From: Iodobacter fluviatilis
GTDB taxonomy: Bacteria > Pseudomonadota > Gammaproteobacteria > Burkholderiales > Chitinibacteraceae
Assembly (NCBI RefSeq): GCF_004194535.1
Contig: NZ_CP025781.1
Span: 3,472,001-3,536,000, forward strand
Direction: 5' to 3'
Length of the DNA stretch: 64,000 nucleotides
A program made the position numbers and the translations under genes. The notes under the pieces are model-generated. The model was not told where the DNA came from and made no database searches. It saw only the letters and a list, made by a program, of their open reading frames with translations. This document shows, piece by piece, positions 27,085 to 35,748 of the stretch. Position 1 is the stretch's first letter, and every line of letters begins with the position of its first letter.

Positions 27085-27831
27085 ATGAAGGTTCTTGTCG
27101 CGATCAAACGCGTAGTGGATTACAACATCAGGCCACGTATTAAGGCTGATGGCTCGGATGTGGATATTGCTGGCGTGAAGATGAGCATCAATCCCTTCGA
27201 CGAAATTGCCGTAGAAGAAGCATTGCGCCTAAAAGAGCGCGGTGTGGTTACTGAGATTGTGGGTGTGACCATTGGCAGCGTAGCCTGCCAAGATGTATTG
27301 CGCCACGCCCTTGCTATGGGCGTAGACCGCGTGATTTTGCTTGAGAGCGATCTTGAGCTTCAACCGCTTGGCGTGGCGAAGTTACTTAAAGCCGTGGTCG
27401 ATAAAGAGCAGCCAAGCTTGGTGATTTTAGGCAAGCAAGCGATTGACGACGACGCAGGCCAAACCGGCCAAATGCTGGCGGCGCTGATGAATGCAGGCCA
27501 AGGCGCATTTGCTTCTAGTATCACCATTGCTGATGGTGAAGCATTGGTGGTACGTGAAGTGGATGGCGGCACAGAAACCGTGGCACTGAAGCTACCCGCA
27601 GTGATTACGGCCGATTTACGTTTGAATGAGCCGCGCTTTGTAAAATTACCAAACTTAATGATGGCAAAGAAAAAGCCGATTGAGACAATTGCCGTTGCGG
27701 ATCTGGGTATCAATGCTAGCCCGCGCTTAAAATTATTAAAAGCTGCCGAGCCTGCTGAGCGTAAAGCGGGTATTAAAGTTGCCAGTGTGGCAGAGTTGGT
27801 TAGCAAATTGCGTGAAGTGGGGGCCATCTAA
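27085..27831 (+). CDS. etfB: electron transfer flavoprotein beta subunit
   Basis: A 248 aa ETF small subunit. N-terminus MKVLVAIKRVVDYNIRPRIK. The conserved NPFDEIAVEEALRLKERG is followed by VDRVILLE, and the AMP-binding region lies around KQAIDDDAGQTGQM. With EtfA it forms the FAD/AMP heterodimer that collects electrons from acyl-CoA and other flavin dehydrogenases and passes them to ETF-QO (22189-23847). GAGGAGGG stands about seven bases before the ATG. The etfA start follows directly after its stop. Confidence 0.96.
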   Translation: MKVLVAIKRVVDYNIRPRIKADGSDVDIAGVKMSINPFDEIAVEEALRLKERGVVTEIVGVTIGSVACQDVLRHALAMGVDRVILLESDLELQPLGVAKLLKAVVDKEQPSLVILGKQAIDDDAGQTGQMLAALMNAGQGAFASSITIADGEALVVREVDGGTETVALKLPAVITADLRLNEPRFVKLPNLMMAKKKPIETIAVADLGINASPRLKLLKAAEPAERKAGIKVASVAELVSKLREVGAI

Positions 27832-28764
27832 ATGAGCGTACTCGTTTTAGCCGAACATGACGGCAAGCAAATTAAAAAAGCCACTCGCCAAGCGATTACC
27901 GCAGCGGGGGCTTGGAATACGCCTATTCACCTCGTGGTGCTGGGCCATGGCGTAGACACCGTTGCTGCTGATGCCGCCGCTATTGCCGGTGTGAGCGAAG
28001 TAATTCGGGTGGATGCTGAATCTTTGCAGTACCCGCTGGCCGAAGATGTGGCCGCTTTGCTTTTAGAGCTGGCGCCTAAGTATCAAGTGATTTTAGCGGC
28101 CAATTCTGCTGCTGCCAAAAATGCCTTACCCCGTGTAGCAGCCTTGCTGGATGTGGCGATGATTTCTGATGTCATCACCATTACTGCGCCAGCTACTTAT
28201 GTTCGCCCAACCTATGCGGGTAGCGTGTTAACCACCGTAGAAAGCATAGATGCATTGCAAGTCTTGACGGTGCGCGCGACTAGCTTTGAAGCAGCGTGCA
28301 ATAGCGCGCCGGTAAGTATTGTGAGTCATGCTGCGCAAGCAGCACACAGCCAAGCGCGCTTTGTTTCTGCAACGCATACCGTGAGCGATCGACCAGAGCT
28401 GGCTTCAGCCCGCGTGGTGATCACAGGTGGCCGCCCACTGGAAACCCGCTTTGATGCGATTTTAAATCCCTTGGCTGCTCAGTTAAACGCCGCCATTGGC
28501 GCTACCCGCGCTGCGGTGGATGCAGGCTACGCGCCTAACGATCTGCAAGTGGGCCAGACCGGCACTGTGGTCGCTCCTGAGTTGTATATCGCTGCGGGTG
28601 TATCTGGCGCTGCTCAGCACTTGGCGGGAATGAAAGACAGTAAAGTGATTGTTGCCATCAACCTAGACCCAGATGCCGCTATTTTTCAAGTGGCCGATTT
28701 TGGTCTAGTGGCCGATTTATTTGAAGCCGTACCCGCGCTGACTGCTGCGCTGGTGGCTGAGTAA
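27832..28764 (+). CDS. etfA: electron transfer flavoprotein alpha subunit
   Basis: A 310 aa ETF large subunit. The C-terminal FAD-binding signature is clear: VGQTGTVVAPELYIAAGVSG followed by the AAQHLAGMKDSKVIVAINLD segment and DPDAAIFQVADFGLVADLFE. It binds the redox-active FAD of the heterodimer. The ATG begins at the base after the etfB stop. A long fold-back sequence follows its stop and separates it from fpr. Confidence 0.96.
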   Translation: MSVLVLAEHDGKQIKKATRQAITAAGAWNTPIHLVVLGHGVDTVAADAAAIAGVSEVIRVDAESLQYPLAEDVAALLLELAPKYQVILAANSAAAKNALPRVAALLDVAMISDVITITAPATYVRPTYAGSVLTTVESIDALQVLTVRATSFEAACNSAPVSIVSHAAQAAHSQARFVSATHTVSDRPELASARVVITGGRPLETRFDAILNPLAAQLNAAIGATRAAVDAGYAPNDLQVGQTGTVVAPELYIAAGVSGAAQHLAGMKDSKVIVAINLDPDAAIFQVADFGLVADLFEAVPALTAALVAE

Positions 28765-28776
28765 TGATTAACTATT

Positions 28777-28886
28777 AAAACCCAAACCTTGAACCACGGA
28801 GTTAAGGAGAGCACGGGGATTACGGAGAAAAACAATGTGTTTAAAGATTTTTTCCGTGATCTTCCGTGTTTTATGCTTTGGGTTTT
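28777..28886. repeat. 110-bp fold-back sequence between etfA and fpr
   Basis: The outer arms AAAACCCAAA (28777-28786) and TTTGGGTTTT (28877-28886) are exact inverted copies. Inside, GCACGGGGATTACGGAGAAAAA pairs imperfectly with TTTTTTCCGTGATCTTCCGTG. The paired CCACGGAG/TTCCGTG words resemble short dispersed repeats seen in many bacteria. It may attenuate read-through from etfBA into fpr. Confidence 0.6.
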
Positions 28887-28924
28887 CAGCTATTACTGAA
28901 CTTATTTAAGCTAAAGAGAAAAAT

Positions 28925-29701
28925 ATGAGCGCTTTTGCTACCGAACACGTGTTATCGGTTCGCCATTGGAATGATACGTTGTTCAGCTTTACCACGACGC
29001 GGGATGATTCACTGCGCTTTGAAAACGGCCAGTTTGTAATGATTGGCTTGGAAGTGAACGGTAAGCCGCTAATGCGTGCGTATTCGATTGCCAGCCCAAA
29101 TTACTCTGAAACACTAGAGTTTTTCAGCATTAAAGTGCCAGACGGCCCGCTGACTTCGCGTCTGCAGCATCTGAAAGAAGGCGATCCGCTGTTGGTTAGT
29201 CGTAAGCCAACCGGTACGCTGGTATTAAGTGATCTAAAACCAGCTAAAAACCTTTATTACCTTTCAACGGGTACCGGCCTTGCGCCATTTATGAGCTTGA
29301 TTCAAGACCCAGATGCCTATGAGCAGTACGAAAAAATCATCTTGGTGCACGGCGTGCGTACTGTGAGCGAGCTGGCTTACGCTGACTTTATTGAAAAAGA
29401 GCTGCCACATAATGAGTTCTTCGGTGAAGCGGTTAAGGAAAAGTTGATCTACTACCCAACGGTGACGCGTGAGCCTTTCCGTAACCAAGGTCGTTTAACC
29501 GATCTGTTTGAATCTGGTAAGTTAGAGCGTGATATCGGCCTGCCTCCGCTCAACCCAGAAACTGACCGCGCTATGCTTTGTGGTAGCCCAGCCATGTTAA
29601 AAGACACTTGCGCACTACTGGATGCTCGCGGCTTCCAAGTTTCTAAGCGTATCGGCCAGCCTGGCGATTACGTGATTGAGCGTGCGTTTGTTGAGAAGTA
29701 A
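28925..29701 (+). CDS. fpr: ferredoxin--NADP reductase
   Basis: A 258 aa flavoenzyme moving electrons between NADPH and ferredoxin or flavodoxin. The FAD motif RAYSIASPNYSE is at about residue 56. The NADP pyrophosphate loop STGTGLAPFMSLIQDP is at about residue 115. The C-terminal CGSPAMLKDTCALLDARGF ends GDYVIERAFVEK. Length and motifs match the short bacterial (subclass I) FPR type. An intrinsic terminator follows at 29719. Confidence 0.93.
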   Translation: MSAFATEHVLSVRHWNDTLFSFTTTRDDSLRFENGQFVMIGLEVNGKPLMRAYSIASPNYSETLEFFSIKVPDGPLTSRLQHLKEGDPLLVSRKPTGTLVLSDLKPAKNLYYLSTGTGLAPFMSLIQDPDAYEQYEKIILVHGVRTVSELAYADFIEKELPHNEFFGEAVKEKLIYYPTVTREPFRNQGRLTDLFESGKLERDIGLPPLNPETDRAMLCGSPAMLKDTCALLDARGFQVSKRIGQPGDYVIERAFVEK

Positions 29702-29718
29702 TCTCTCTACATATGTTG

Positions 29719-29748
29719 AAAAGCCACCTTTGGGGTGGCTTTTTTTTG
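29719..29748 (+). terminator. rho-independent terminator of fpr
   Basis: AAAAGCCACC pairs with GGTGGCTTTT across a short TTTGG loop and is followed by a run of T. It lies 18 bases after the fpr stop. Confidence 0.88.
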
Positions 29749-29830
29749 ATCTAATTATATTTAGTATCTGTAAAAGGTAGTGGAAAATGGTTAATTTATT
29801 GATCTATTTTAATTTAAATAAATTTTTGAA

Positions 29831-30568
29831 TTAGTTCATCCACTTTTGGTGGATGTCCCTAACGGTACCATCTTCTAACATTGTTTTAAAAATGCCATTT
29901 ATTTTTTCATAATAGGGTTTTTTTAAAGAATTTTTTGAAAAATGAATGGATAAATGGGTAGTGCCTAATAAAAAAGTATCGCCAAATTCATTCTTAAGAT
30001 TCAATTTTTTTATAATGTAGTTGATCGTGGCTAATGAGCCAGCCACTGCCTGTGAATCACGGTTTAGCGCGGTTTTTTTTATGGCCACGGTATAGTCGAG
30101 CACTTCATCTTTTTTTAGTGTTTTATCTTGATCAAATTCAGTCTCAATTTCCAATCCCCTAGGGATACTCGTCGTTATTTCTTTTAAATTATCATATCTA
30201 ATAACCCGAACGCCTTTTTTTGCCCTGATGCCAATATGGATAGGGAATAGGTTTACGCCTTTAATTGCGTATTGATCGTGATTTTTAACCCAAATCATAA
30301 TTGAAAAATCACTACGCCCCTCCTGTAAACTCACAATGGTTCGGGAAGGGGAGGAGATTGAAATATTAACGTGATGGCCACTTCTTTTTTCAAACTCTTT
30401 AAGCAAATCAATGAGAATGCCTGAGTATGCGTTAGGGGCTTGGGCAAGGGGCATTGGAAAAGCCCATGGGTCTTCTTGCGGTAAAATGACATTAAACTCT
30501 TCTGCAAAGCTTAATTGGTTTGCGGATGAAAATATCAATAAATATATATTAATGATAAATTTTTTCAT
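29831..30568 (-). CDS. periplasmic substrate-binding protein (SBP family 3-like)
   Basis: About 245 aa with a signal peptide (KKFIINIYLLIFSSANQLSF, cleaved before AEEF). Domain features of amino-acid-type extracellular solute-binding proteins are present: the PQEDPWAFPMPLAQ start, then YSGILIDLLKEFEKRSGHHV and a C-terminal TVRDIHQKWMN. No ABC permease or ATPase is nearby, so it may be an orphan sensor-type binding protein. I chose the ATG at 30568 because it begins the signal peptide; an upstream in-frame start would put extra residues before it. Confidence 0.75.
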   Translation of the reverse strand: MKKFIINIYLLIFSSANQLSFAEEFNVILPQEDPWAFPMPLAQAPNAYSGILIDLLKEFEKRSGHHVNISISSPSRTIVSLQEGRSDFSIMIWVKNHDQYAIKGVNLFPIHIGIRAKKGVRVIRYDNLKEITTSIPRGLEIETEFDQDKTLKKDEVLDYTVAIKKTALNRDSQAVAGSLATINYIIKKLNLKNEFGDTFLLGTTHLSIHFSKNSLKKPYYEKINGIFKTMLEDGTVRDIHQKWMN

Positions 30569-30714
30569 TTTAAATGGCACGGATAGTACTGCTTTTTCAA
30601 TGCATGGTGATATTGACAATGGTTGATTACAGAATAAAAAGCAAGTTTAGATTGGCGAAGTAGCAGCTTTCATTCTTAAGCATATGAGCTTCTTAAAACG
30701 AGGTTTTGCTGGGA

Positions 30715-31053
30715 TTAATTGCTGGCCCTTGGCCCTAGCAAAATCACCGCCATGCCGATCAGCATAATCATGCAGCCTGTTATATCCCAACGATCTGGTT
30801 TAACACCATCAACTTGCCATAGCCACAGCAGCGCAACGCTCACATAGACGCCACCGTAGGCAGCATAGACTCGGCCAGTGGCGGCAGGGTGAAGGGTGAG
30901 CAGCCAAACAAACAGCATCAGGCTGATTGCGGCGGGTAATAGCAGAAACGCCGATCCCCCTTTGCGTAGCCACAAATAAGGTAGGTAGCAGCCGATGATT
31001 TCGCATAGTGCGGTAGCGGCAAAGAGCAGAAACGTTTTGAAGAGGTGTTCCAT
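30715..31053 (-). CDS. YnfA/UPF0060 family membrane protein
   Basis: A 112 aa inner-membrane protein with four helices. Typical family words are [39 protein letters not shown] and [20 protein letters not shown]. Related to small multidrug-resistance-type transporters; function not established. The ATG at 31053 gives the usual family length and start ([11 protein letters not shown]). Confidence 0.88.
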   Translation of the reverse strand: MEHLFKTFLLFAATALCEIIGCYLPYLWLRKGGSAFLLLPAAISLMLFVWLLTLHPAATGRVYAAYGGVYVSVALLWLWQVDGVKPDRWDITGCMIMLIGMAVILLGPRASN

Positions 31054-31226
31054 AAGGGAGTCAGTTTTTGTTAGGTTCTTATTAAAACATAAGTAACACG
31101 AATAGCTTGGCAGAAAAATAATGATGCAGAAAGTGAAGATGGGCAAAAGTGGTGTATCTTGCCTGCGCGGTGAGGATGCATTGCCTTACGCGTAGGCATT
31201 ATGCCCAAGCTAAATGAAAGGCTCGT

Positions 31227-32006
31227 ATGTGGAAAAAAATTCGAATTATTGTTTTGTTACTGATTTTGGCTAAGGTTGCTCAGATGACTTGGCTGGATAA
31301 GGGTGCAACAGAGTGGAAGCAGGGCTTGTATGTGGCCGTTTATCCAGTGAATGTAAACAACAGCCCTGAGGTCAGTGCTTATCTAAGCAGCTTAAGTAAG
31401 GATGATTTTGAGCCGCTGGCGCAGTACTACTCAAATGAAGCTGAGCAATATCGCTTAGGGATACACCGGCCGATTGAGCTACAGCTGGGGGCTGAGGTGA
31501 AAAATGTCCCTCCTGCGCCACCTACGGATGGGAATGTCTTTAGCACCATTATTTGGAGTCTAAAGTTCAGATATTTTGCATGGCGTAATAGCCCAAAAGT
31601 GAGCGTGCCACCCGATATTCGCTTGTATCTTTTATATTATGATCCGGCCACTCACCCACAGCTTAGCCACTCTACGGCGCTTAACAAAGGCCGTATTGGG
31701 CGGATTAATCTATTTGGGGATAAGCGTTACGCTAAGCAAAACCTAGTGATTGTGGGGCATGAGCTACTGCATACCCTTAATGCCACGGATAAGTATGATC
31801 TGAGCACCAATATGCCGATCTATCCTGATGGCTTTGCTGAGGCAGATAGATCACCACGCTATCCACAAGCTTTTGCTGAATTGATGGGCGGGCGCGTACC
31901 CGTTAGCGAGGCTTTGGCCACCATCCCAGATAATCTGAGCCGTACGATCATTGGCGAAAAAACGGCAAGGGAAATTGGCTGGCTGAGGGAGGCGCAAGCG
32001 TATTGA
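31227..32006 (+). CDS. membrane-anchored protein with HExxH zinc-protease-like motif
   Basis: A 259 aa protein of unknown family. One N-terminal hydrophobic segment (IRIIVLLLILAKVAQMTWL) would anchor it or act as an uncleaved signal. Near residue 180 it carries LVIVGHELLHTLNATDKYD, an HExxH zinc site with a possible third ligand (Asp/His) downstream, and a conserved-looking YPDGFAEADRSPRYPQAFAE after it. This resembles metzincin or gluzincin peptidases, but activity is an inference from the motif alone. It is transcribed alone, divergent from the ynfA-like gene. Confidence 0.65.
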   Translation: MWKKIRIIVLLLILAKVAQMTWLDKGATEWKQGLYVAVYPVNVNNSPEVSAYLSSLSKDDFEPLAQYYSNEAEQYRLGIHRPIELQLGAEVKNVPPAPPTDGNVFSTIIWSLKFRYFAWRNSPKVSVPPDIRLYLLYYDPATHPQLSHSTALNKGRIGRINLFGDKRYAKQNLVIVGHELLHTLNATDKYDLSTNMPIYPDGFAEADRSPRYPQAFAELMGGRVPVSEALATIPDNLSRTIIGEKTAREIGWLREAQAY

Positions 32007-32231
32007 AATATTTTTTGCCGAGAAAACTTTACAAAAGCTTTCATAAAATGTTGATTATGGTTAAGAAATTTAGCGGGTGTTCGGCATAAAATATGCTCAA
32101 TAAATGCGAGTTAATCAATTTATATAGCTAGTAGCATGATTTTTAACTCATTGAGCGAGTAGCTAGGCAGCTTGTTTTACTAAGGGATAACCCTAGCAAG
32201 AGCGAGATTTAGCCTAAATAAGAGGTGCCCC

Positions 32232-32357
32232 ATGTTTTCAGAAAAATTTGAACAGCTTGTTTCCTTGGTGGTAGTAGTGGCTTGGTTAGTGATTACTTGC
32301 CATTTGTTTTCACCGTTATTTCAGCATCTACTTGGGCAAGGAAGTCGTTATTTTTAG
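32232..32357 (+). CDS. 41-residue single-span membrane protein
   Basis: A very short gene. AAGAGGTG stands before the ATG at 32232. The product starts MFSEKFEQLVSLVVVV and has one hydrophobic helix (residues 9-30) followed by a short polar tail GQGSRYF. The ribosome binding site and the clean charge/hydrophobic layout favour a real small membrane protein. No family recognised. Confidence 0.45.
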   Translation: MFSEKFEQLVSLVVVVAWLVITCHLFSPLFQHLLGQGSRYF

Positions 32358-32467
32358 TCTGTTGGGCTGGCAGGCTTTGTTTAAATAAAATCGGCAATAT
32401 CTGTATAAGCGCAGTGGCACTTTATCAAGGATAATCCCTGCGCTTAAATAAATGAATGTGAACCGCT

Positions 32468-33079
32468 ATGCTGATCGAACACCCCGCCTTGCGCAGCCTT
32501 GCCCCCTACTTTGAGCGCTACCAAGCTATGCTTAAGACGGTAGCCGAGCTGGGCGAGCGTTTTCATGCCAGTGCCCAAGAAAGCTATGTGGCCAAAGTGT
32601 ATGAAAAGCTGGCTGAGCTAGAGCTCGATCTGAGTAATCTTGCCACCGCTAGCGGTTTTATCCGAGCGCTAACCCCTTCCGATAGCCTTGAAATTTACCG
32701 TTACCATGAAGAAAATTTCATGCTGCGTTTGGCCGCTATCGTAGAAAAATCACAGCGGCTAGTAGGCATGGCTCTGCTCCTTAAAGCTGAAAAGTGTGAA
32801 GGGGCTGCCGGTGCGGGATTTGTGATTAGAGCGGTGAAAGATAACTACCCTGATATCGCCGTTTGCCTAGAAAGACTGGTAGCGCTTGTGTCCAAGCAGC
32901 AGAAGTTACGCCATAAATCGCCGTATTTATATCCATCTCTGGCTACGGCTGTTGCTCCCGAGTGTGAGTTAGATGATTTAAGCAGGCAGGCAAGCGTACT
33001 TGATGAGCTAGCGAATAAGGTGGCTCAAGAGCTGGATTCATTACTCTTAGCGATGGCCGCGGTGTTTGCTTTACTGTGA
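32468..33079 (+). CDS. conserved-looking helical protein of unknown function
   Basis: A 203 aa, largely alpha-helical cytoplasmic protein: LAPYFERYQAMLKTVAELGE, YVAKVYEKLAELELDLSNLA, and a C-terminal helix LANKVAQELDSLLLAMAAVF. I do not recognise the family. There are no catalytic motifs and no signal peptide. It ends 24 bases before the second copy of the 168-bp repeat. Confidence 0.6.
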   Translation: MLIEHPALRSLAPYFERYQAMLKTVAELGERFHASAQESYVAKVYEKLAELELDLSNLATASGFIRALTPSDSLEIYRYHEENFMLRLAAIVEKSQRLVGMALLLKAEKCEGAAGAGFVIRAVKDNYPDIAVCLERLVALVSKQQKLRHKSPYLYPSLATAVAPECELDDLSRQASVLDELANKVAQELDSLLLAMAAVFALL

Positions 33080-33103
33080 TTTTTAAAGAAAAAAGCAGCA
33101 AGC

Positions 33104-33271
33104 CTAGCAGCCTGTCGGACTTAGCATCAGTCAGCTGCAAAATCACCTGATCGGCCTATATTTCACCAGATTTTTGACCAATAACTCGTTATTGGCGCTG
33201 CAAATCCGGCAAAATCTGGTCTCGACCATGCGATTTTTTGCTTCGACCGTCTAAGTCCGACAGGCTGCTAG
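33104..33271 (+). repeat. 168-bp fold-back (MITE-like) repeat, copy 2
   Basis: Same length, same orientation and same 21-bp inverted ends as the copy at 24493-24660, with about eight substitutions and no indels by eye. It lies between a + strand gene and the convergent phoX-like gene, where it may also stop transcription. Confidence 0.85.
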
Positions 33272-33335
33272 GGGGTTAATACTCTTCGCTTGCTGCTTTT
33301 TTATCAAGGCCCGTTAGGAGCGAGGTCTTTGAGTT

Positions 33336-35309
33336 TTATACTTTAGATAACTTGATACTGGTGGCTTCAGCAGTTAGATAACCTACAGCGCAACCAAATT
33401 TGTTTTTGTAATTGCTATTAACAATAGGGTTAACCAGTGCCTTAGCTGCTGCATCCATAGTGGAGATCCATTCGCCTGGGTGTTGGAAATTGCTCATGAT
33501 GTAAGTCCAGCCATTTACATCATCTGCAACCACCAAGCCTGTCGCTTCTGCACCGGCAGGCATAGAAATCAGGCGTGAAAGCACTTTAGTGTCGATATTG
33601 TAAGCCCATACAAAGTTATTTACGTGCTGGCTACTGTCTTCACCAATAAACAGGGTGCGTAGTTTTTCAGAGAATTTCAGATTATCTGGGTTGGCAATCT
33701 TGTCAGGATTTGCTGTGTTGCCCAAAATATCTTTGGTGATATCTTCACCAATAATCAACGCCTTGGTCAGTACGGGTACCCATTCGCTATTAATGGCTGC
33801 GCCGCCTAAATCTTTTTGGCCACCCGTTAAGGTATGCGCCATCACGCCGCCCGCACTCAATTTCTTAGCAAGTGAAACATTGTAAGCAGGGTTGTTTGCG
33901 GCATCGCCAGCAATCATCGAACCCTGAATGTTTTGCAGTGCAGAGTAGGCAATTTTGTCTTTTACATTCACTGTGGTGCCTTCCATCTTCGTGAAGGCCA
34001 TGCTGGCGCCCACAAAGCTGGCATAACGGTGAGTTTCAAGGAAGGCTGCTGCTTTTTCCATGCCTGGCTTGATTTTGATCCATTGAGTTTTACCACTTAA
34101 AAAAATCTTGGTGTAGCTTGCATCTGCCGGATCTTTTGTTGCAATCGTCATGATATCGCTTGGCTTCAGGGTATCGGCCATTTTTTCGATTTCTGCGCTG
34201 GTGGCAGAACCAAGCTTAATCCAAGTCAGTGCGGCACCGGGTGCTGCTGGGTCGATAGAGAAACCGGTTCCAACATTAGCCACGTACAAGCTGCCTGAGG
34301 ACAGATCTTTTTCTTTATCTGCCACGAAAATAAATAAGCCGCTGTTGCTTGCATCGTCACCCATTAAAGCGGTGCGATTATCTGGCATCACTTGGATCAG
34401 CTCGTGCGAGATTCGGCCCAAGCAGTAATGTTTTTTGATCGAGCCCGTGCCATCTGGGTTAACCGTTACTTCTGGCATATGGCCGTAGTGATAAGGGTTT
34501 GCTTTGGTTTCATCGCCGAATACATTTTTACTGAAGGCTTTAAATTGTGCATCTGATGAGGCAGTAAACGCATCTGGCTCGTATTCTTCGCTGGAGAGGT
34601 GGGTATTCCATGGTGACATGCTGGCACCACAGGTGATCCACAGCATGTGCGCTGCTGAGGTATCTACATTATGGTATTTAACCAGTGTTAGCTTACCTGT
34701 GGCTTGATCTTGATCTAGCGTCAGCACGGCGATAGGGGAAGGCAGCTGGCCATACATGCTCTGGCCAGCTTGGTTGTTTGAGGTGTATTCAAACTGAACA
34801 ACCGCAAACACCGCTTTGCCCTTGATGCCAGAAACCGTTGCTTTATCTAAGTTAATCAATGATGTGCCATCTGCACAATCAGAGAAGAATTGTCTTTCAA
34901 GGCCGGCTACAGATGTATCCAGAATAGGTTTGTTGTTGATATCAACATAGCCGCCAGATAGGCTATAGCCGCCTTTACCATCAGGAACGTAATCACCGGT
35001 GATAAAGAAAGGCTTGTAAGCCAATTTAAAGTTTTGTGTGGTGCCATCGCTGAGTTTCACATTCAGGGCGGAGCCAACGCTGGTGGTGCCCATTGCGTAT
35101 GGGTCGCTAATGCTTGGGGCTGCCATGCTGCTAAAGCTAGCTGATTCAAAACTTAATGTGCCCGGTGGTGTTACTGCCGTTGTATCGCTATCCCCACCAC
35201 AGGCGGTCATGAGCATAGACGCTGCTGATGCACCACTCAGTGGTAAAAGTGGAATACTGGAGAATAATTTTAAGGCTTGACGGCGGGAAGCTTGCATTTC
35301 ATCTAACAA
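33336..35309 (-). CDS. PhoX-family (DUF839) phosphatase, Tat-exported lipoprotein
   Basis: A 657 aa protein of the PhoX alkaline phosphatase family (DUF839), calcium/iron enzymes that release phosphate from organic esters. The N-terminus carries a twin-arginine signal (SRRQALKLF) followed by a hydrophobic segment and a lipobox-like LMTAC, so export by Tat and lipid anchoring are likely. Family segments include the acidic IGEDSSQHVNNFVWAYNIDT and GWTYIMSNFQHPGEW. The preferred start is a TTG at 35309 with GAGGAG seven bases upstream. A Pho box lies about 100 bases before it, which fits induction by phosphate starvation through PhoB. Confidence 0.85.
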   Translation of the reverse strand: MLDEMQASRRQALKLFSSIPLLPLSGASAASMLMTACGGDSDTTAVTPPGTLSFESASFSSMAAPSISDPYAMGTTSVGSALNVKLSDGTTQNFKLAYKPFFITGDYVPDGKGGYSLSGGYVDINNKPILDTSVAGLERQFFSDCADGTSLINLDKATVSGIKGKAVFAVVQFEYTSNNQAGQSMYGQLPSPIAVLTLDQDQATGKLTLVKYHNVDTSAAHMLWITCGASMSPWNTHLSSEEYEPDAFTASSDAQFKAFSKNVFGDETKANPYHYGHMPEVTVNPDGTGSIKKHYCLGRISHELIQVMPDNRTALMGDDASNSGLFIFVADKEKDLSSGSLYVANVGTGFSIDPAAPGAALTWIKLGSATSAEIEKMADTLKPSDIMTIATKDPADASYTKIFLSGKTQWIKIKPGMEKAAAFLETHRYASFVGASMAFTKMEGTTVNVKDKIAYSALQNIQGSMIAGDAANNPAYNVSLAKKLSAGGVMAHTLTGGQKDLGGAAINSEWVPVLTKALIIGEDITKDILGNTANPDKIANPDNLKFSEKLRTLFIGEDSSQHVNNFVWAYNIDTKVLSRLISMPAGAEATGLVVADDVNGWTYIMSNFQHPGEWISTMDAAAKALVNPIVNSNYKNKFGCAVGYLTAEATSIKLSKV

Positions 35310-35688
35310 TTTATAACTCCTCAGAATTTCCGGTCACAGAAAGAAAATCGTGCTTGTCAAATGCCTGATTGAGTACTAGTGGCATTTATTGCGCGTAAGT
35401 TAACGTGTTTACATGACAAAATCATGACATATGTCTAAGGTTTTTCCTGTGCTATTCCATCCTTTGAGTTTTAAATAGTTTAGTTTTTCGTAAGTTTATG
35501 AATGATTTAAGTTGGTTTTACAATGGTGGAGTGCATTTAACAGTAGGAATGATGAAAGTTTTCTGAGTAAATGGCGCGTGCTACAAAGGTGTGTATTCAT
35601 GAGACAGCACTTCAGTAAGTAGATTGACTCAGCCCTCAATGTGTATGCAAGCAGGTGATGTTTAGCTATGGCGATAAAAAGAAGAAAA
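35310..35688. other. intergenic region between phoX-like gene and nrdJ
   Basis: About 380 bases between two minus-strand genes. It holds the phoX-like 5' region with the Pho box. The open frame inside it on the minus strand (35496-35762) has no family features and runs into the nrdJ terminator, so I do not call it. Confidence 0.5.
35413..35430 (-). promoter_or_regulatory. Pho box (PhoB binding site)
   Basis: Read on the minus strand: ATGTCAT, four bases, TTGTCAT, i.e. two direct 7-mers with 11-base spacing. It matches the PhoB consensus CTGTCAT-N4-CTGTCAT closely, about 100 bases upstream of the phoX-like start. Confidence 0.75.
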
Positions 35689-35727
35689 AAAACCGCTATT
35701 TCCAATTTTTTGGAAAATAGCGGTTTT
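35689..35727 (-). terminator. intrinsic terminator downstream of nrdJ
   Basis: Inverted repeat around CCGCTATT-TCC / GGAAAATAGCGG with flanking A and T runs. On the minus strand it is followed by eight T residues. It lies 22 bases after the nrdJ stop. Confidence 0.85.
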
Positions 35728-35748
35728 GCTATGTTTACAAAACTGGAT

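Noticed and set aside
33655-34707. Several plus-strand frames opposite the phoX-like gene
   Set aside because: They are complementary-strand shadows of a well-supported minus-strand gene.
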